The notes beneath the pieces were generated by a model. The model was not told where the DNA came from. It searched no databases and worked only from the letters and a program-made list of their open reading frames with translations. A program made the translations under genes and the position numbers. From Clostridia bacterium (lineage in GTDB: Bacteria > Bacillota > Clostridia > Christensenellales > Borkfalkiaceae), in NCBI GenBank assembly GCA_017467275.1, contig JAFTSN010000027.1:62001-126000 (forward strand): a stretch of DNA of 64,000 nt, in the 5' to 3' direction. Shown here piece after piece: positions 16,984-25,781 of this stretch; position 1 is the first letter of the stretch; each line of letters opens with the position of its first letter.

Positions 16984-18615
16984 TTATTTCAACGTGACGG
17001 CGCGCTGGAGAATTGTTCCCTCCTCATACGCCCCCATGGAGAAATCGTAAACAACCGTATACTCGCCCTTATCGAGCCCGTATACCGTGGTGCCGTCCAC
17101 GCTGTAGTCCTTACCGCGAACGAGCTTTTTCTCGCCTCGGTAAATCGACCATTCGTGCGTGTCCGAATAGGGAAGCCCCGCTGTGTCGAACTTTACGTCC
17201 AAGGGCCCTGCGGGCTGTTCGATACCGTCGCACATAACCTCCGCGCCCCAAACCGTGATATAGTTCCCGCCTTCCTTATGGTCCTCCAAATTCCAAAAGA
17301 GAACGCCGAGATAGTAGCCGTCGGCTTTTTTGAGCTTTTTAAAGACGGAAACCTCCATGCGAAGCTCCTGCCAGCCGTTCGCCGTGGGGAACGTTTGATA
17401 CTGTGCGTTGAAATTATTTTGATCGGGTGCCCACCATGACCAATTATCTTCGCTCGGCTGATAGGTCATAAACCGCCGCGAGGAGCCGAAGCCCGTCGTG
17501 GATTTCATCCAGATCGAAACGTAGATTCCGCCGTCCTCGCCAACGTTTTCCCAGAAGGGGTGGTCCATTCCCTCATAGAACCAGAACGCAACCGTTCGCC
17601 AGCCCAAGCCGTCGTCCACGTTTAATTGAGCGGCATAGCGTTTGTCTAAATACCCGCGATAGCCTGCGGCTTTGAGCGCCGCGTAATCCTCGTCCGTGAT
17701 CGAAACGTTTTCGGAGAAAAGATTGTCGGTTACCTTATCTTTAGGCGCCGCCCAATGCAGGTTGGCGCTTCGCCAATAGCCGATCGCATTCTCCTCCATG
17801 CGCCCCGCAAGGATCATGGGATTTTTCAGTCCCGAAATATATTCGGGTGTGATCGCCACCTTTGTCGCGGGCATTTTAAAGGTTCTGGACTTTTCGTCAT
17901 ACGACACTTCGCCCGTGGCGGCAATCAGCTTTAATTTCTTCAAGCTCTTGCCCCGAACGGGCTCGAGCTCGAGTTTCACGGTTTGCCCCTCATAGGCATA
18001 GTCGTATTCCGCACTCACGCCGTCGTCGCAGGAGATCTCATAGAACACAAGCTCGCCAATGAGGTTTTCCGCCGTTTCCCTGTCTTCGCCCGTCAGCTCG
18101 CCCAAGAGCGCGAGATAGGAAAGATAGGCAAAGTTGGTGTTGCGCGTGGAAGAATGTGCGGATAAAACGGTTTTCTCGGTTTCCTTATCGGTTACGTGCG
18201 CGTAGGCGCGAACGAGAATGTTTGCCGCGGAATCCTCGAAAGAAAGCCCCTCGAGGGTTGCGGAAAAGGTGTATTCCGCCCCGTCCTGTTTCGCTTCGAG
18301 ATTTCTTGCGGCTTTCAAATTCGTAAATTCGCTCGTGTATTTCAGCTCGCCGAGCGCATAGTCCTCGGGCACTGCGATCAAGCCGAAATCCACGTCGTAA
18401 TTTTTAAGCGTTTGATAGTTCGCCTTAGACATGCTCCCCTCGAGCGCAAGTTTCACCTCGCCGTTTTCAAAGACCGCCGCCGCGGAAACGGTCAGCGAAT
18501 CGAGCGTGGGATAAACTTCCTTTTCCCCGCCGAGCTCGCCGCCACCGCATGCGCTCGCCCCAAAGCAGAGCACCGCCGCCGAAAGAAGGGAGATAAATTT
18601 TTTGAAAATTTTCAT
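16984..18615 (-). CDS. Modular glycan-binding-like lipoprotein, one AAGYKG module
   Basis: This is a 543-residue lipoprotein: the signal peptide ends in the lipobox GASAC and Cys23 would be lipidated. Residues 35-195 match the N-terminal domain of the protein at 14105-16675, with ILVRAYAHV and RNTNFAYLSY in the same places. DYDYAYEGQ (204-212) opens the same InlB-repeat-like segment, which ends in FKMPATKVAITP. One copy of the module follows (about 268-460, with DYAALKAAGYRG at 310-321, YVSIWMKS and WGAEV). A closing Ig-like domain (about 470-543) carries VRGKDYSVDGTTVYGL. It thus looks like a shorter, membrane-tethered sister of the secreted protein. A role in catching substrate outside the cell is inferred. 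GGAGG precedes the start. Confidence 0.72.
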   Translation of the reverse strand: MKIFKKFISLLSAAVLCFGASACGGGELGGEKEVYPTLDSLTVSAAAVFENGEVKLALEGSMSKANYQTLKNYDVDFGLIAVPEDYALGELKYTSEFTNLKAARNLEAKQDGAEYTFSATLEGLSFEDSAANILVRAYAHVTDKETEKTVLSAHSSTRNTNFAYLSYLALLGELTGEDRETAENLIGELVFYEISCDDGVSAEYDYAYEGQTVKLELEPVRGKSLKKLKLIAATGEVSYDEKSRTFKMPATKVAITPEYISGLKNPMILAGRMEENAIGYWRSANLHWAAPKDKVTDNLFSENVSITDEDYAALKAAGYRGYLDKRYAAQLNVDDGLGWRTVAFWFYEGMDHPFWENVGEDGGIYVSIWMKSTTGFGSSRRFMTYQPSEDNWSWWAPDQNNFNAQYQTFPTANGWQELRMEVSVFKKLKKADGYYLGVLFWNLEDHKEGGNYITVWGAEVMCDGIEQPAGPLDVKFDTAGLPYSDTHEWSIYRGEKKLVRGKDYSVDGTTVYGLDKGEYTVVYDFSMGAYEEGTILQRAVTLK

Positions 18616-18626
18616 TGGTGCCTCCT

Positions 18627-20630
18627 TTAAGCGTTAATTGTAAGAATCGCGCAATCGCTCTCCTTGAGCTTGGGAACCACGCTGAAGCCGCCCGAATCAG
18701 GAAGAATTTCCGCGTTGCCCCAAACAACCTTTGGCATCACGCCCACGGGAACGCCGAGCTCTTCAAACGTGAAGCTCTTCACGCCGCATTTATTCGCCTC
18801 GGAATTAAAGAGACAAATCACCGCCGCGCCCTCCTTTTTATGGATATGGCACATGGGCCCCTTGCCCGTGAATTCCTCGCCGTAGAAATAGTAGCGGTAT
18901 TTCGCAAATACGCCCGTTGCCGCCTGCACCGTCTTTTGAAGCTCGGGCGAAATACGCTCGAAATTCCCGATTCCGACGTGCTGAACGGTACTTGCATAAT
19001 ACCAGAACACCTCTGCGTTTTCGCCCGCACCCGCAAGGTTCATGTGCAAGTACATGGGCATACGGTAGGCAAGTCGATAGTAGTAGAGATTTTCCGTCCA
19101 GCCCTTGCTGTAATCGGCGTAGGGCTTCCACATATATTCAAAGCCCCAACGCTCGTGGTGTCCGTTCCCGAACATATAGATCGGATAGTAGTAGCCGCCC
19201 GCGTCCACCCAATCGTGCGCCTCGATAATGAGGTTCGGGCAGGTTGCCTTGAGCTTGGCTTGCAGGTCGTTCAAATGCCATGCGTGCTCATAATGCGTGA
19301 GCGGCAGGCTATGACCGTGATTCTTGCCGTAGCAACGGACGCGGAAGTTATCGTGACCGTCGAAGCTGAAGAATTTCACGCCCTTGTCCGCAAGCGCTTT
19401 CATTCTCTCGTAGTAGATCTTTTTGCCGATCGGAGAAGCCGCGCACCAGCCGTATTTATGCCAAGGATTCCCGGGGACCACCTTGCCGTCCTTACCGCGA
19501 CGGAGCGCCTCGTCGGGAAGCGTTTTCGCCGCCATGTGCATACCGACCAAAAGCCCCAGATTCATGCCCTTTTCTTCAAGGCGTGCGATCGTGTCCTCGA
19601 TCTTTCCCATACGCGCCTCGTCCCAAATCAAACTGCCGTAGCTCGTATCCCAGCCCTGATCGGTGTAGAGCGTGGTACAATGCACACTGTGCGCCACGTC
19701 GATCAGACGCGAGATAATTTCCTCGTTCATCGCGTGTGCCTCAAAGCCGTCGGGCGTGGGGAGCTCGCTGATGTCGTAGTAAATACAGTAGTTGGTCATC
19801 GGAACGTAGTTCTCGGGCTCCTTCACGCCGTGCGCCGCCATGAAATCGCGATAGTAGGCAAACGCCTGTTCTACGCTCTCCCCCGCACCAAAGCGGTATC
19901 TCGTCTTATAAAAACCGATCTCCACCGCTTTTGGCGAGTCCTTGAAGCTCTTGTCGTCCTCGTCGGGATCCTCCGTGAGCCGATAACGGGCATACCCGAC
20001 GGCGTCTGCCTCGTCGGAGCCTACGAATTCCTCGTGAAAAGCCGTGTTGCCCTCCACCTTTTCCACCGTTTTATCAACGTCGAAATAGGCGCTCCCGATC
20101 AGCATATTTTCCTCTTTTCTCAAACGCACGAACACGGGCTCGTCGTCGTTGGGTTCTTTGAGGACGGTCATTTGCCGCCCCGAAGCGAAATTCACGAACA
20201 CGCCCTCGTAGCGCTGTTGATAGGCGTTGCCCTCGAAGAAGGAAAAGTCGATCGAATGAGGCTGTTTACCGAGAACCTGAAAAGGTATGGGGCGAACGCT
20301 TCCCTCCGCTTCGCAAAAGACCCACATAAATTCAAAGGAGTCCACGGGAATCTTGGAGGCAAAGCGGATATTATCCTCGAAATAATCCTCACCCAATAAT
20401 ACCTCGAGCGTGAAACGAACGCCTTCCTTTAAAGAAAATTCCGCAAAGAGGAGGTTTCCCTCCGTCTTGGATTGCTCCAAGACGGGGGTTACCTTTTCGC
20501 CGTTTAATAGTACGTTCATACCTTCGATAAAGGGTTTCCCGAGATAGGAAGCGGAAACACTTTCCACTTCGCCGCTACGGAAAACGGAAAATCCGAACGT
20601 AAGCTTGGCTGCTTTAACAATATATTCCAT
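18627..20630 (-). CDS. Clan GH-D (GH36/GH27-like) alpha-glycosidase candidate
   Basis: This 667-residue protein has no signal peptide. The N-terminal 280 residues are beta-rich, as in GH36 alpha-galactosidases. The barrel (about 285-560) carries LYTDQGWD, the likely nucleophile strand KFFSFDG, then LIIEAHDWVD, where an Asp could serve as acid/base. A beta-sandwich with HIHKKEGAAVICLFNSE closes the protein. This order is that of clan GH-D, whose members cut alpha-galactosides or alpha-N-acetylgalactosaminides. The match to named families is by fold pattern rather than exact motif, so substrate is open. It is 11 bp before a lipoprotein gene and 18 bp after another, an enzyme embedded among surface-protein genes. 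Confidence 0.68.
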   Translation of the reverse strand: MEYIVKAAKLTFGFSVFRSGEVESVSASYLGKPFIEGMNVLLNGEKVTPVLEQSKTEGNLLFAEFSLKEGVRFTLEVLLGEDYFEDNIRFASKIPVDSFEFMWVFCEAEGSVRPIPFQVLGKQPHSIDFSFFEGNAYQQRYEGVFVNFASGRQMTVLKEPNDDEPVFVRLRKEENMLIGSAYFDVDKTVEKVEGNTAFHEEFVGSDEADAVGYARYRLTEDPDEDDKSFKDSPKAVEIGFYKTRYRFGAGESVEQAFAYYRDFMAAHGVKEPENYVPMTNYCIYYDISELPTPDGFEAHAMNEEIISRLIDVAHSVHCTTLYTDQGWDTSYGSLIWDEARMGKIEDTIARLEEKGMNLGLLVGMHMAAKTLPDEALRRGKDGKVVPGNPWHKYGWCAASPIGKKIYYERMKALADKGVKFFSFDGHDNFRVRCYGKNHGHSLPLTHYEHAWHLNDLQAKLKATCPNLIIEAHDWVDAGGYYYPIYMFGNGHHERWGFEYMWKPYADYSKGWTENLYYYRLAYRMPMYLHMNLAGAGENAEVFWYYASTVQHVGIGNFERISPELQKTVQAATGVFAKYRYYFYGEEFTGKGPMCHIHKKEGAAVICLFNSEANKCGVKSFTFEELGVPVGVMPKVVWGNAEILPDSGGFSVVPKLKESDCAILTINA

Positions 20631-20648
20631 TTAACTTACCTCTCTTTT

Positions 20649-23600
20649 TTAGGAAACGGTCAGCTTCGCCTTGACGGTTACGCCCGATTTAAAGCGGTCG
20701 CTCGTCATAGTGTAAACGATCGTGTAGGTGCCCGCCGTGGTAGCCGTGACGCTCGTGCCCGAAACAGTCACGTCCGTCGCGGGATTACCCTCGGAATCGA
20801 GCACGGAAACCGTGTAGGTGCCGAACAGAGCCGCGGGAATCGATACGTCCGTCGCCGTGCCCGCCGTTGCCGTCTTATCCATAACAACAAGCTCCATCGA
20901 CCAAATGTCGAACGTCGCGCCGCTCAAATAACCGTTGAACGCACCGTTCCACAGGTTGAAGCCATAAGCGTAAGCCTCGCCAGCGGTCAACAAGCCCTGA
21001 CCCTCATACCAGCTCGTGTTGAGAAGCGTGGAAATCGGAATCTGAATCTCCATCCACTGCCCGACGGTACTCGCCGTGAGCCAATCGGTGTTGCTACCGC
21101 CAATCACGGGGGCGATATCCTGCAAAGCCGCATATTTCGAGCTCTGACCGAAAATCACAGCGTAGGTATCATAGCTGAACGATTGATTGCACTTGAGCCA
21201 AACGGAAACGTAAACGTCCGAAAGCCTGTTTGCCAACGCAAGATTCAAAATAGCGCTGTTTAACGTCGCATCGAACTGCACGTAGAGATTAGAACGGGCG
21301 GAAAGCGTTCCGATTGTAAGCTTGGAAACGCTCTTACTCGTCTTTTCTCCCTTGTAGCCCGCCGCAAGAAGCGCCGCGTATTCGGCGTCGGAGATCGTGC
21401 CCGAGCTCGTCGTTTGAGCCGTACAGTTATTCAGCAGTCTGGTACACCCAACCGTGGGTTCCGTCCAGCCCTTCACGGTGCCAGCCGTGCTCATATCGTC
21501 GATCATGGTCGCCGAAGCGAGCATAGCCTGAACCGTGATATGTCTCTTGAGGGTTTGACCGACCGCGAATTTGTCGTCCTTTAAGGTGTAGACAAGCGTA
21601 TATTCGCCCGCCGCGGCAATCGTTACCGATTCGCCTGCCATGGTCCAGTCCGTACCCTTCTTGAGCTTGGTCTCGCCGTTGTAGATTTCAAGGTCAAATT
21701 CGCTGCCGTAAACGGAAGGAATCGAGACGTTCGTCGCCACGCCCTGCGTGCCGATGATTTCGGGCACCTTGAACTCCACCGAATAGATATCGAGCTCCAG
21801 ACCGCTGAGCCCAGCTGCAGGCATACCGTAGAACAGCAAGCCTACCGTGACGGATTCCGCAGAAGTATAGTACCCCTCGCCTAACCCCCAACCGTAGGTA
21901 TATCCAAACGACTGGGAGCCTGCAAACACCATCGTCCATTCAAACCATTCGCCCGCCTGAATCGCCTTGGGCGTCCAACCCGCATTCGCGGGACGTTGGC
22001 TGCGTTCGCCCATGACAAGCCAGTTAAGCGCCTCTGCGGAAACGTCCTTCGAGGCTCTCATCCAAACGGAAACGTAGAGCTGTGCATCCCTCGTTTTGAT
22101 CGCCTCAAAGAGGATCTCATTATCATAGCCCTCATTAAAAGGCAGATAGACGTACTGCTTCGCACTATACGTGCCAAAGGTGAATCTGTTCGCCTTATCG
22201 TTCGTTACCACACCGTTGTAGCCCGCAGTTTTGAGCGCGGCAGTATCATTGCTCGTAAGCGTGTAAACGGTGCCGTTTATCGAAGAATCCATCTCGGACG
22301 TCTTAATCGATTCGGACGAGCTGTGCACGTAAGCCGTTCCTGCGTTCGCCGTGCTCATATTCGAGATTACAACGGCGTTTTCAATCGGCTTCACAACGCT
22401 GACCAATCTTTTTACGTAGCAATTCTCGAGATAGTTCGCGCCCGAAACGTAGTAACGGATCTCATACTCGCCCTTGGTAAGACCGCTGATCTCATTGTTC
22501 TCAAGGGTATAGTCCGTGCCCTCGGTAAGCAAGGTGCTGCCCGAATATACGTCGATATAATCGAGCGCAGTCCCCACGGCAAGCGCACCGCTATAGAACT
22601 TCGCGTCTAACGATTTGCCCTCCTCGATCTCCACTTCCTTCATGCAAAGCTCTGCGGAATAGATATCGACGTACATGTCGTTTTTCGCAAAAATCGAAGC
22701 GAGGTAGATCCCCAACATACCGTTAGAGCCGCCGTTTTGCCCAAGCCAGAAATTCACGGATTGGAAGTTTTCAATCGGGAAAATATATTCCGTCCACTGA
22801 TTGGCGTTCAGATTGACCCAATTTTCGCTTCCCGCCGTCGCCTGTTTCATCGACGAGGTATCGTAAGCCGCCAATCTCGTATCTGCGCCGATCAGCTCGT
22901 TTGCTCTCGCCCAAATGGAAATATAATAGTTGTTTTTCACGTTTGCGTCCGAGCCCATGGTAAACAGGCGGTTGCCTTGCGTAAGATTGAAGATAAAGCC
23001 AAACGCGCCGCGCGTTTTATCGCCGTTCACGCTCGTTGCCTTGATGTTGGCGCGGTTTACCGTGCGTTTATTGAGGACGCCCTTATAGCCCGCCGCCTTT
23101 AAAGCCGCATAGTCCTCGTCCGTGATCGTTTCCACGGTGGTAGCGTTCGCGCTCGAAAGCGTGCCCCACGACCCCGCTTGGAACCAACTCACGTCCTCTG
23201 CGGTTTGCTCGTTGCCTGCAAACACCGCAGGATTGCTGTAAATGCGTGCTTTTACCGTGAGCGGAGATTCAATCACGTAGCCGTTATCCGTATTCGCCTT
23301 AAGTCCGTCCGCAGAAACGACGTATTTCAGGGTATATTCACCGGGAGCAAGATCAACGATATAAGAGACGCCCGCATAATCGTAGAAATTATAATCGGTC
23401 TCTTCTTCAAGCTTGGTATCCCCCTTATAAATCCCCTCGAGCACGCGGCTTTCATTCCGCATGCCAGGATTGGGAAGCTCGTATTCCAGCCGCTCTCCCT
23501 CATAGACCTCGCGCCCGCTCTCCAGCGTGTTTACAAGCGGAGAAACGACCTCAACGCTATAAAGATCGACCTTGAATTTGCCGCCAGCCGCCCACTGACC

Positions 23601-24701
23601 GATATTGAAAATCAGCCTTTCGCTGCCGATCAGCTCGCCCACCGCAGAGAGGCTCAATCTCCAGTTAAACCAGCCGTTATTGGAAGGCAAGGCATTTACC
23701 GACTTATTCCTCAAAACAAGGCTCAAGCCCGACGCATTTTCACGGTAGAGATAGTTATAGGAGGTGGAGACGGGTTTATATCCCGTGCCGTCCGTATCGC
23801 AAAGGACTCTATACCAAAGAGACAGATACGCGCCCTCATCAAAGGTGTCGATTTCGTTGAAAATATCGCTGTTCTTGGGTGTGATGTCAAAATAGAAATA
23901 GGTGCCGCCCCAGCCGAATTTAACAACCTCTTTTTCAATGCGGTAAAGCATATTGTTATCGACAACGCCGTCGTAGCCCGCCGCCGCAAGCTCCGCAGAG
24001 AAGTCCTCCTCCACGTATTGCGAATAGGTGGTTCCGCACTCGGGCTCGGTGAGAACGTCCACCGAGGATTGGCTGACGTGCGATTTAAACTCCGTAGAGC
24101 CGTCCAATGCGTCGATCACAAAGAAGTCCTTGTAGTCCTTTTCTGCGTCTACGTAGACGTAACAGTTTGCCGTTTCATTCCCCGCCGTGTAGGTGATCCG
24201 ATAGGAACCCGCCTCGTCGGTGGAGAACTTAACGCCCTTTAAAAGCGCGCTTGCGTCCGAATAGACGCCCTTTTCGAGCTTTTCCGCCTTGATCTGATAG
24301 TTTTCGGAAACGTTAAGCGCAAGGCTGATATCTTCGTCGCCCACGTAAGCGCGGATATTCTCGAGATTCTCAAGCGTTCTCGCCTTTACCGTAACCTTAC
24401 AGGTCGCTTTCGTCTTACTTCCCTCAATCGTCGCAACAACCGTGGTCGTACCCATAGCCGTCGCTTTCACAAGTCCGTTATAGACGTTTACGATCCCCGC
24501 GTCGGTTGCCGACCATTCGAGCCGCACGTCTGCCTTGGAGGTGGTTGTCGTTATAATCTCGCTTTCGCCAACCGTCAGCGTGAGCTCCTTTTTGTCCAAT
24601 TTGACCGTGCCGTACTCTTTCTTATCCGCACAGGCGCAACCCAACACAAAGGTAAGCACGGCAATAATACTCATCAAAAGAATATATTTGAATCTTTTCA
24701 T
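20649..24701 (-). CDS. Large lipoprotein with four repeats of the AAGYKG-Ig unit
   Basis: This is a 1350-residue surface lipoprotein. The start at 24701 is preferred because GGGAGG precedes it, it overlaps the upstream stop as TAATG, and it places a lipobox (VLGC, Cys22) correctly; an in-frame ATG 35 codons earlier does none of this. After the signal comes a BIG2-like Ig domain (about 30-105). Then four units of about 290 residues follow, each a module carrying an A-A-G-Y-x-G helix (centred near residues 237, 535, 824 and 1112) plus an Ig-like domain with a D-Y-T...ISGL-type strand. Typical module ends are YSVEV, YSAEL, YSVEF and WSMEL. The last 80 residues are nearly identical to the C-terminus of the 856-residue secreted protein. 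Multivalent glycan binding is the likely role. Confidence 0.75.
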   Translation of the reverse strand: MKRFKYILLMSIIAVLTFVLGCACADKKEYGTVKLDKKELTLTVGESEIITTTTSKADVRLEWSATDAGIVNVYNGLVKATAMGTTTVVATIEGSKTKATCKVTVKARTLENLENIRAYVGDEDISLALNVSENYQIKAEKLEKGVYSDASALLKGVKFSTDEAGSYRITYTAGNETANCYVYVDAEKDYKDFFVIDALDGSTEFKSHVSQSSVDVLTEPECGTTYSQYVEEDFSAELAAAGYDGVVDNNMLYRIEKEVVKFGWGGTYFYFDITPKNSDIFNEIDTFDEGAYLSLWYRVLCDTDGTGYKPVSTSYNYLYRENASGLSLVLRNKSVNALPSNNGWFNWRLSLSAVGELIGSERLIFNIGQWAAGGKFKVDLYSVEVVSPLVNTLESGREVYEGERLEYELPNPGMRNESRVLEGIYKGDTKLEEETDYNFYDYAGVSYIVDLAPGEYTLKYVVSADGLKANTDNGYVIESPLTVKARIYSNPAVFAGNEQTAEDVSWFQAGSWGTLSSANATTVETITDEDYAALKAAGYKGVLNKRTVNRANIKATSVNGDKTRGAFGFIFNLTQGNRLFTMGSDANVKNNYYISIWARANELIGADTRLAAYDTSSMKQATAGSENWVNLNANQWTEYIFPIENFQSVNFWLGQNGGSNGMLGIYLASIFAKNDMYVDIYSAELCMKEVEIEEGKSLDAKFYSGALAVGTALDYIDVYSGSTLLTEGTDYTLENNEISGLTKGEYEIRYYVSGANYLENCYVKRLVSVVKPIENAVVISNMSTANAGTAYVHSSSESIKTSEMDSSINGTVYTLTSNDTAALKTAGYNGVVTNDKANRFTFGTYSAKQYVYLPFNEGYDNEILFEAIKTRDAQLYVSVWMRASKDVSAEALNWLVMGERSQRPANAGWTPKAIQAGEWFEWTMVFAGSQSFGYTYGWGLGEGYYTSAESVTVGLLFYGMPAAGLSGLELDIYSVEFKVPEIIGTQGVATNVSIPSVYGSEFDLEIYNGETKLKKGTDWTMAGESVTIAAAGEYTLVYTLKDDKFAVGQTLKRHITVQAMLASATMIDDMSTAGTVKGWTEPTVGCTRLLNNCTAQTTSSGTISDAEYAALLAAGYKGEKTSKSVSKLTIGTLSARSNLYVQFDATLNSAILNLALANRLSDVYVSVWLKCNQSFSYDTYAVIFGQSSKYAALQDIAPVIGGSNTDWLTASTVGQWMEIQIPISTLLNTSWYEGQGLLTAGEAYAYGFNLWNGAFNGYLSGATFDIWSMELVVMDKTATAGTATDVSIPAALFGTYTVSVLDSEGNPATDVTVSGTSVTATTAGTYTIVYTMTSDRFKSGVTVKAKLTVS

Positions 24702-25780
24702 TATTGTTGACCTCCCGCATTGTCCACGGCGGGCTTGGGTTCGCCGTAGATATTGGACACGTAGAACGTACCGAAACGGAAATCTTTCGAACCTCTTTGT
24801 AAGCAAAGATAGGTTCCCTCGTAGTCCTCATGATCGATGATCGTTTCATAGGAAGCCCCGTCGCCGCCCAAAAACTCAAAATCGCTAAATTCAATCTTCG
24901 TCCAACCGCTGTTGGGCGCAACGTAGATCTGAAGCCCCATAAAACGCACGTAATAGCCGAACTCCGTCTGATTATCTACCCAGAAATACACCTTGGAATA
25001 TTTCTCCCCCCAATGATTCTGCATGGGGTTGATGAGATAGGTCTCGTGTTTTCTGGAATTGCCATTGGAAAAGTAATCGGGCGTGGTCATATTGAACTTC
25101 GCCGCAGGCTCGCCGTTGGGCGCAAGCACGTCCGTGGTCTCCATACGGACACCCATGCGATGCGCCGTTTGATTTTCCATACCCCAAACGCTCGAAAGCT
25201 CGTAGATCGTGTTGAGCTCGTACTCATTCTCCGTGCACACGATAATCGCCGTCGTGCTCGAAGCATTGCCGCTCTTATCCTCGGAATTTACCGTAACCGT
25301 ATATTCCCCGAGCGCAGCAGGCGTGATCGCGCCGTCCGTCACCGTGACAGCCTCGCCGCCGAACGAAACGGAAACGTTCGCTTCCTTCGTGCCGTCGCTT
25401 TCAATCACCTCCACTGCGGGAAGCTTGATCGCCTCGTTGAGTTTAGCGTATCTCTTTGTATAGGACAAGCGAAGCTCGGGCGCCGTGGTGTCGTCCGCGA
25501 TTACTTTATAATAAGTCGTTTTGCCCTTCAGCGTTTTGCTATAATAATATTCTCCCTCGCCGCGAACGGAAAAGCTACCGTTAAGCATGGCGATCTCGCT
25601 TCCGTCGGGTGCATACGCCTTATACGTCGCCCCGCTTTCAGGCTCGAACGAATAAACGCTGTAGGTCTCCGCCGTATCCGTAGAAACGAATGTTTTGGCT
25701 TTGCCGTTTTCGTCGTTACCGCAAGCGGTTATACTGAAAAGCATTCCCAAGCCTAAAATTAAGGATAAAACCTTTTTCAT
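24701..25780 (-). CDS. Lipoprotein with Ig-like and jelly-roll domains
   Basis: This 359-residue lipoprotein has the lipobox SITAC with Cys20. Residues about 90-190 form an Ig-like domain (DDTTAPELRL at its start, GEYTVTVNSEDKSGN near its end), as in adhesion-type repeats. Residues about 195-345 look like a single beta-sandwich binding module, with YSKVYFWVDN, GWTKIEFSDFEFLG and a terminal FYVSNIYGEP. Nothing catalytic is visible. It sits between a larger modular lipoprotein (stop overlaps the next start as TAATG) and another lipoprotein 2 bp upstream. It probably helps hold substrate near the importer (inference). AAGGAGG precedes the ATG. Confidence 0.7.
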   Translation of the reverse strand: MKKVLSLILGLGMLFSITACGNDENGKAKTFVSTDTAETYSVYSFEPESGATYKAYAPDGSEIAMLNGSFSVRGEGEYYYSKTLKGKTTYYKVIADDTTAPELRLSYTKRYAKLNEAIKLPAVEVIESDGTKEANVSVSFGGEAVTVTDGAITPAALGEYTVTVNSEDKSGNASSTTAIIVCTENEYELNTIYELSSVWGMENQTAHRMGVRMETTDVLAPNGEPAAKFNMTTPDYFSNGNSRKHETYLINPMQNHWGEKYSKVYFWVDNQTEFGYYVRFMGLQIYVAPNSGWTKIEFSDFEFLGGDGASYETIIDHEDYEGTYLCLQRGSKDFRFGTFYVSNIYGEPKPAVDNAGGQQ

Positions 25781-25781
25781 T

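Noticed and set aside
18615..20399. Plus-strand open frame of 594 codons
   Set aside because: Antisense to the GH-D enzyme, whose frame has clear motifs, a signal-free start and a ribosome site. The antisense product has no domain pattern.
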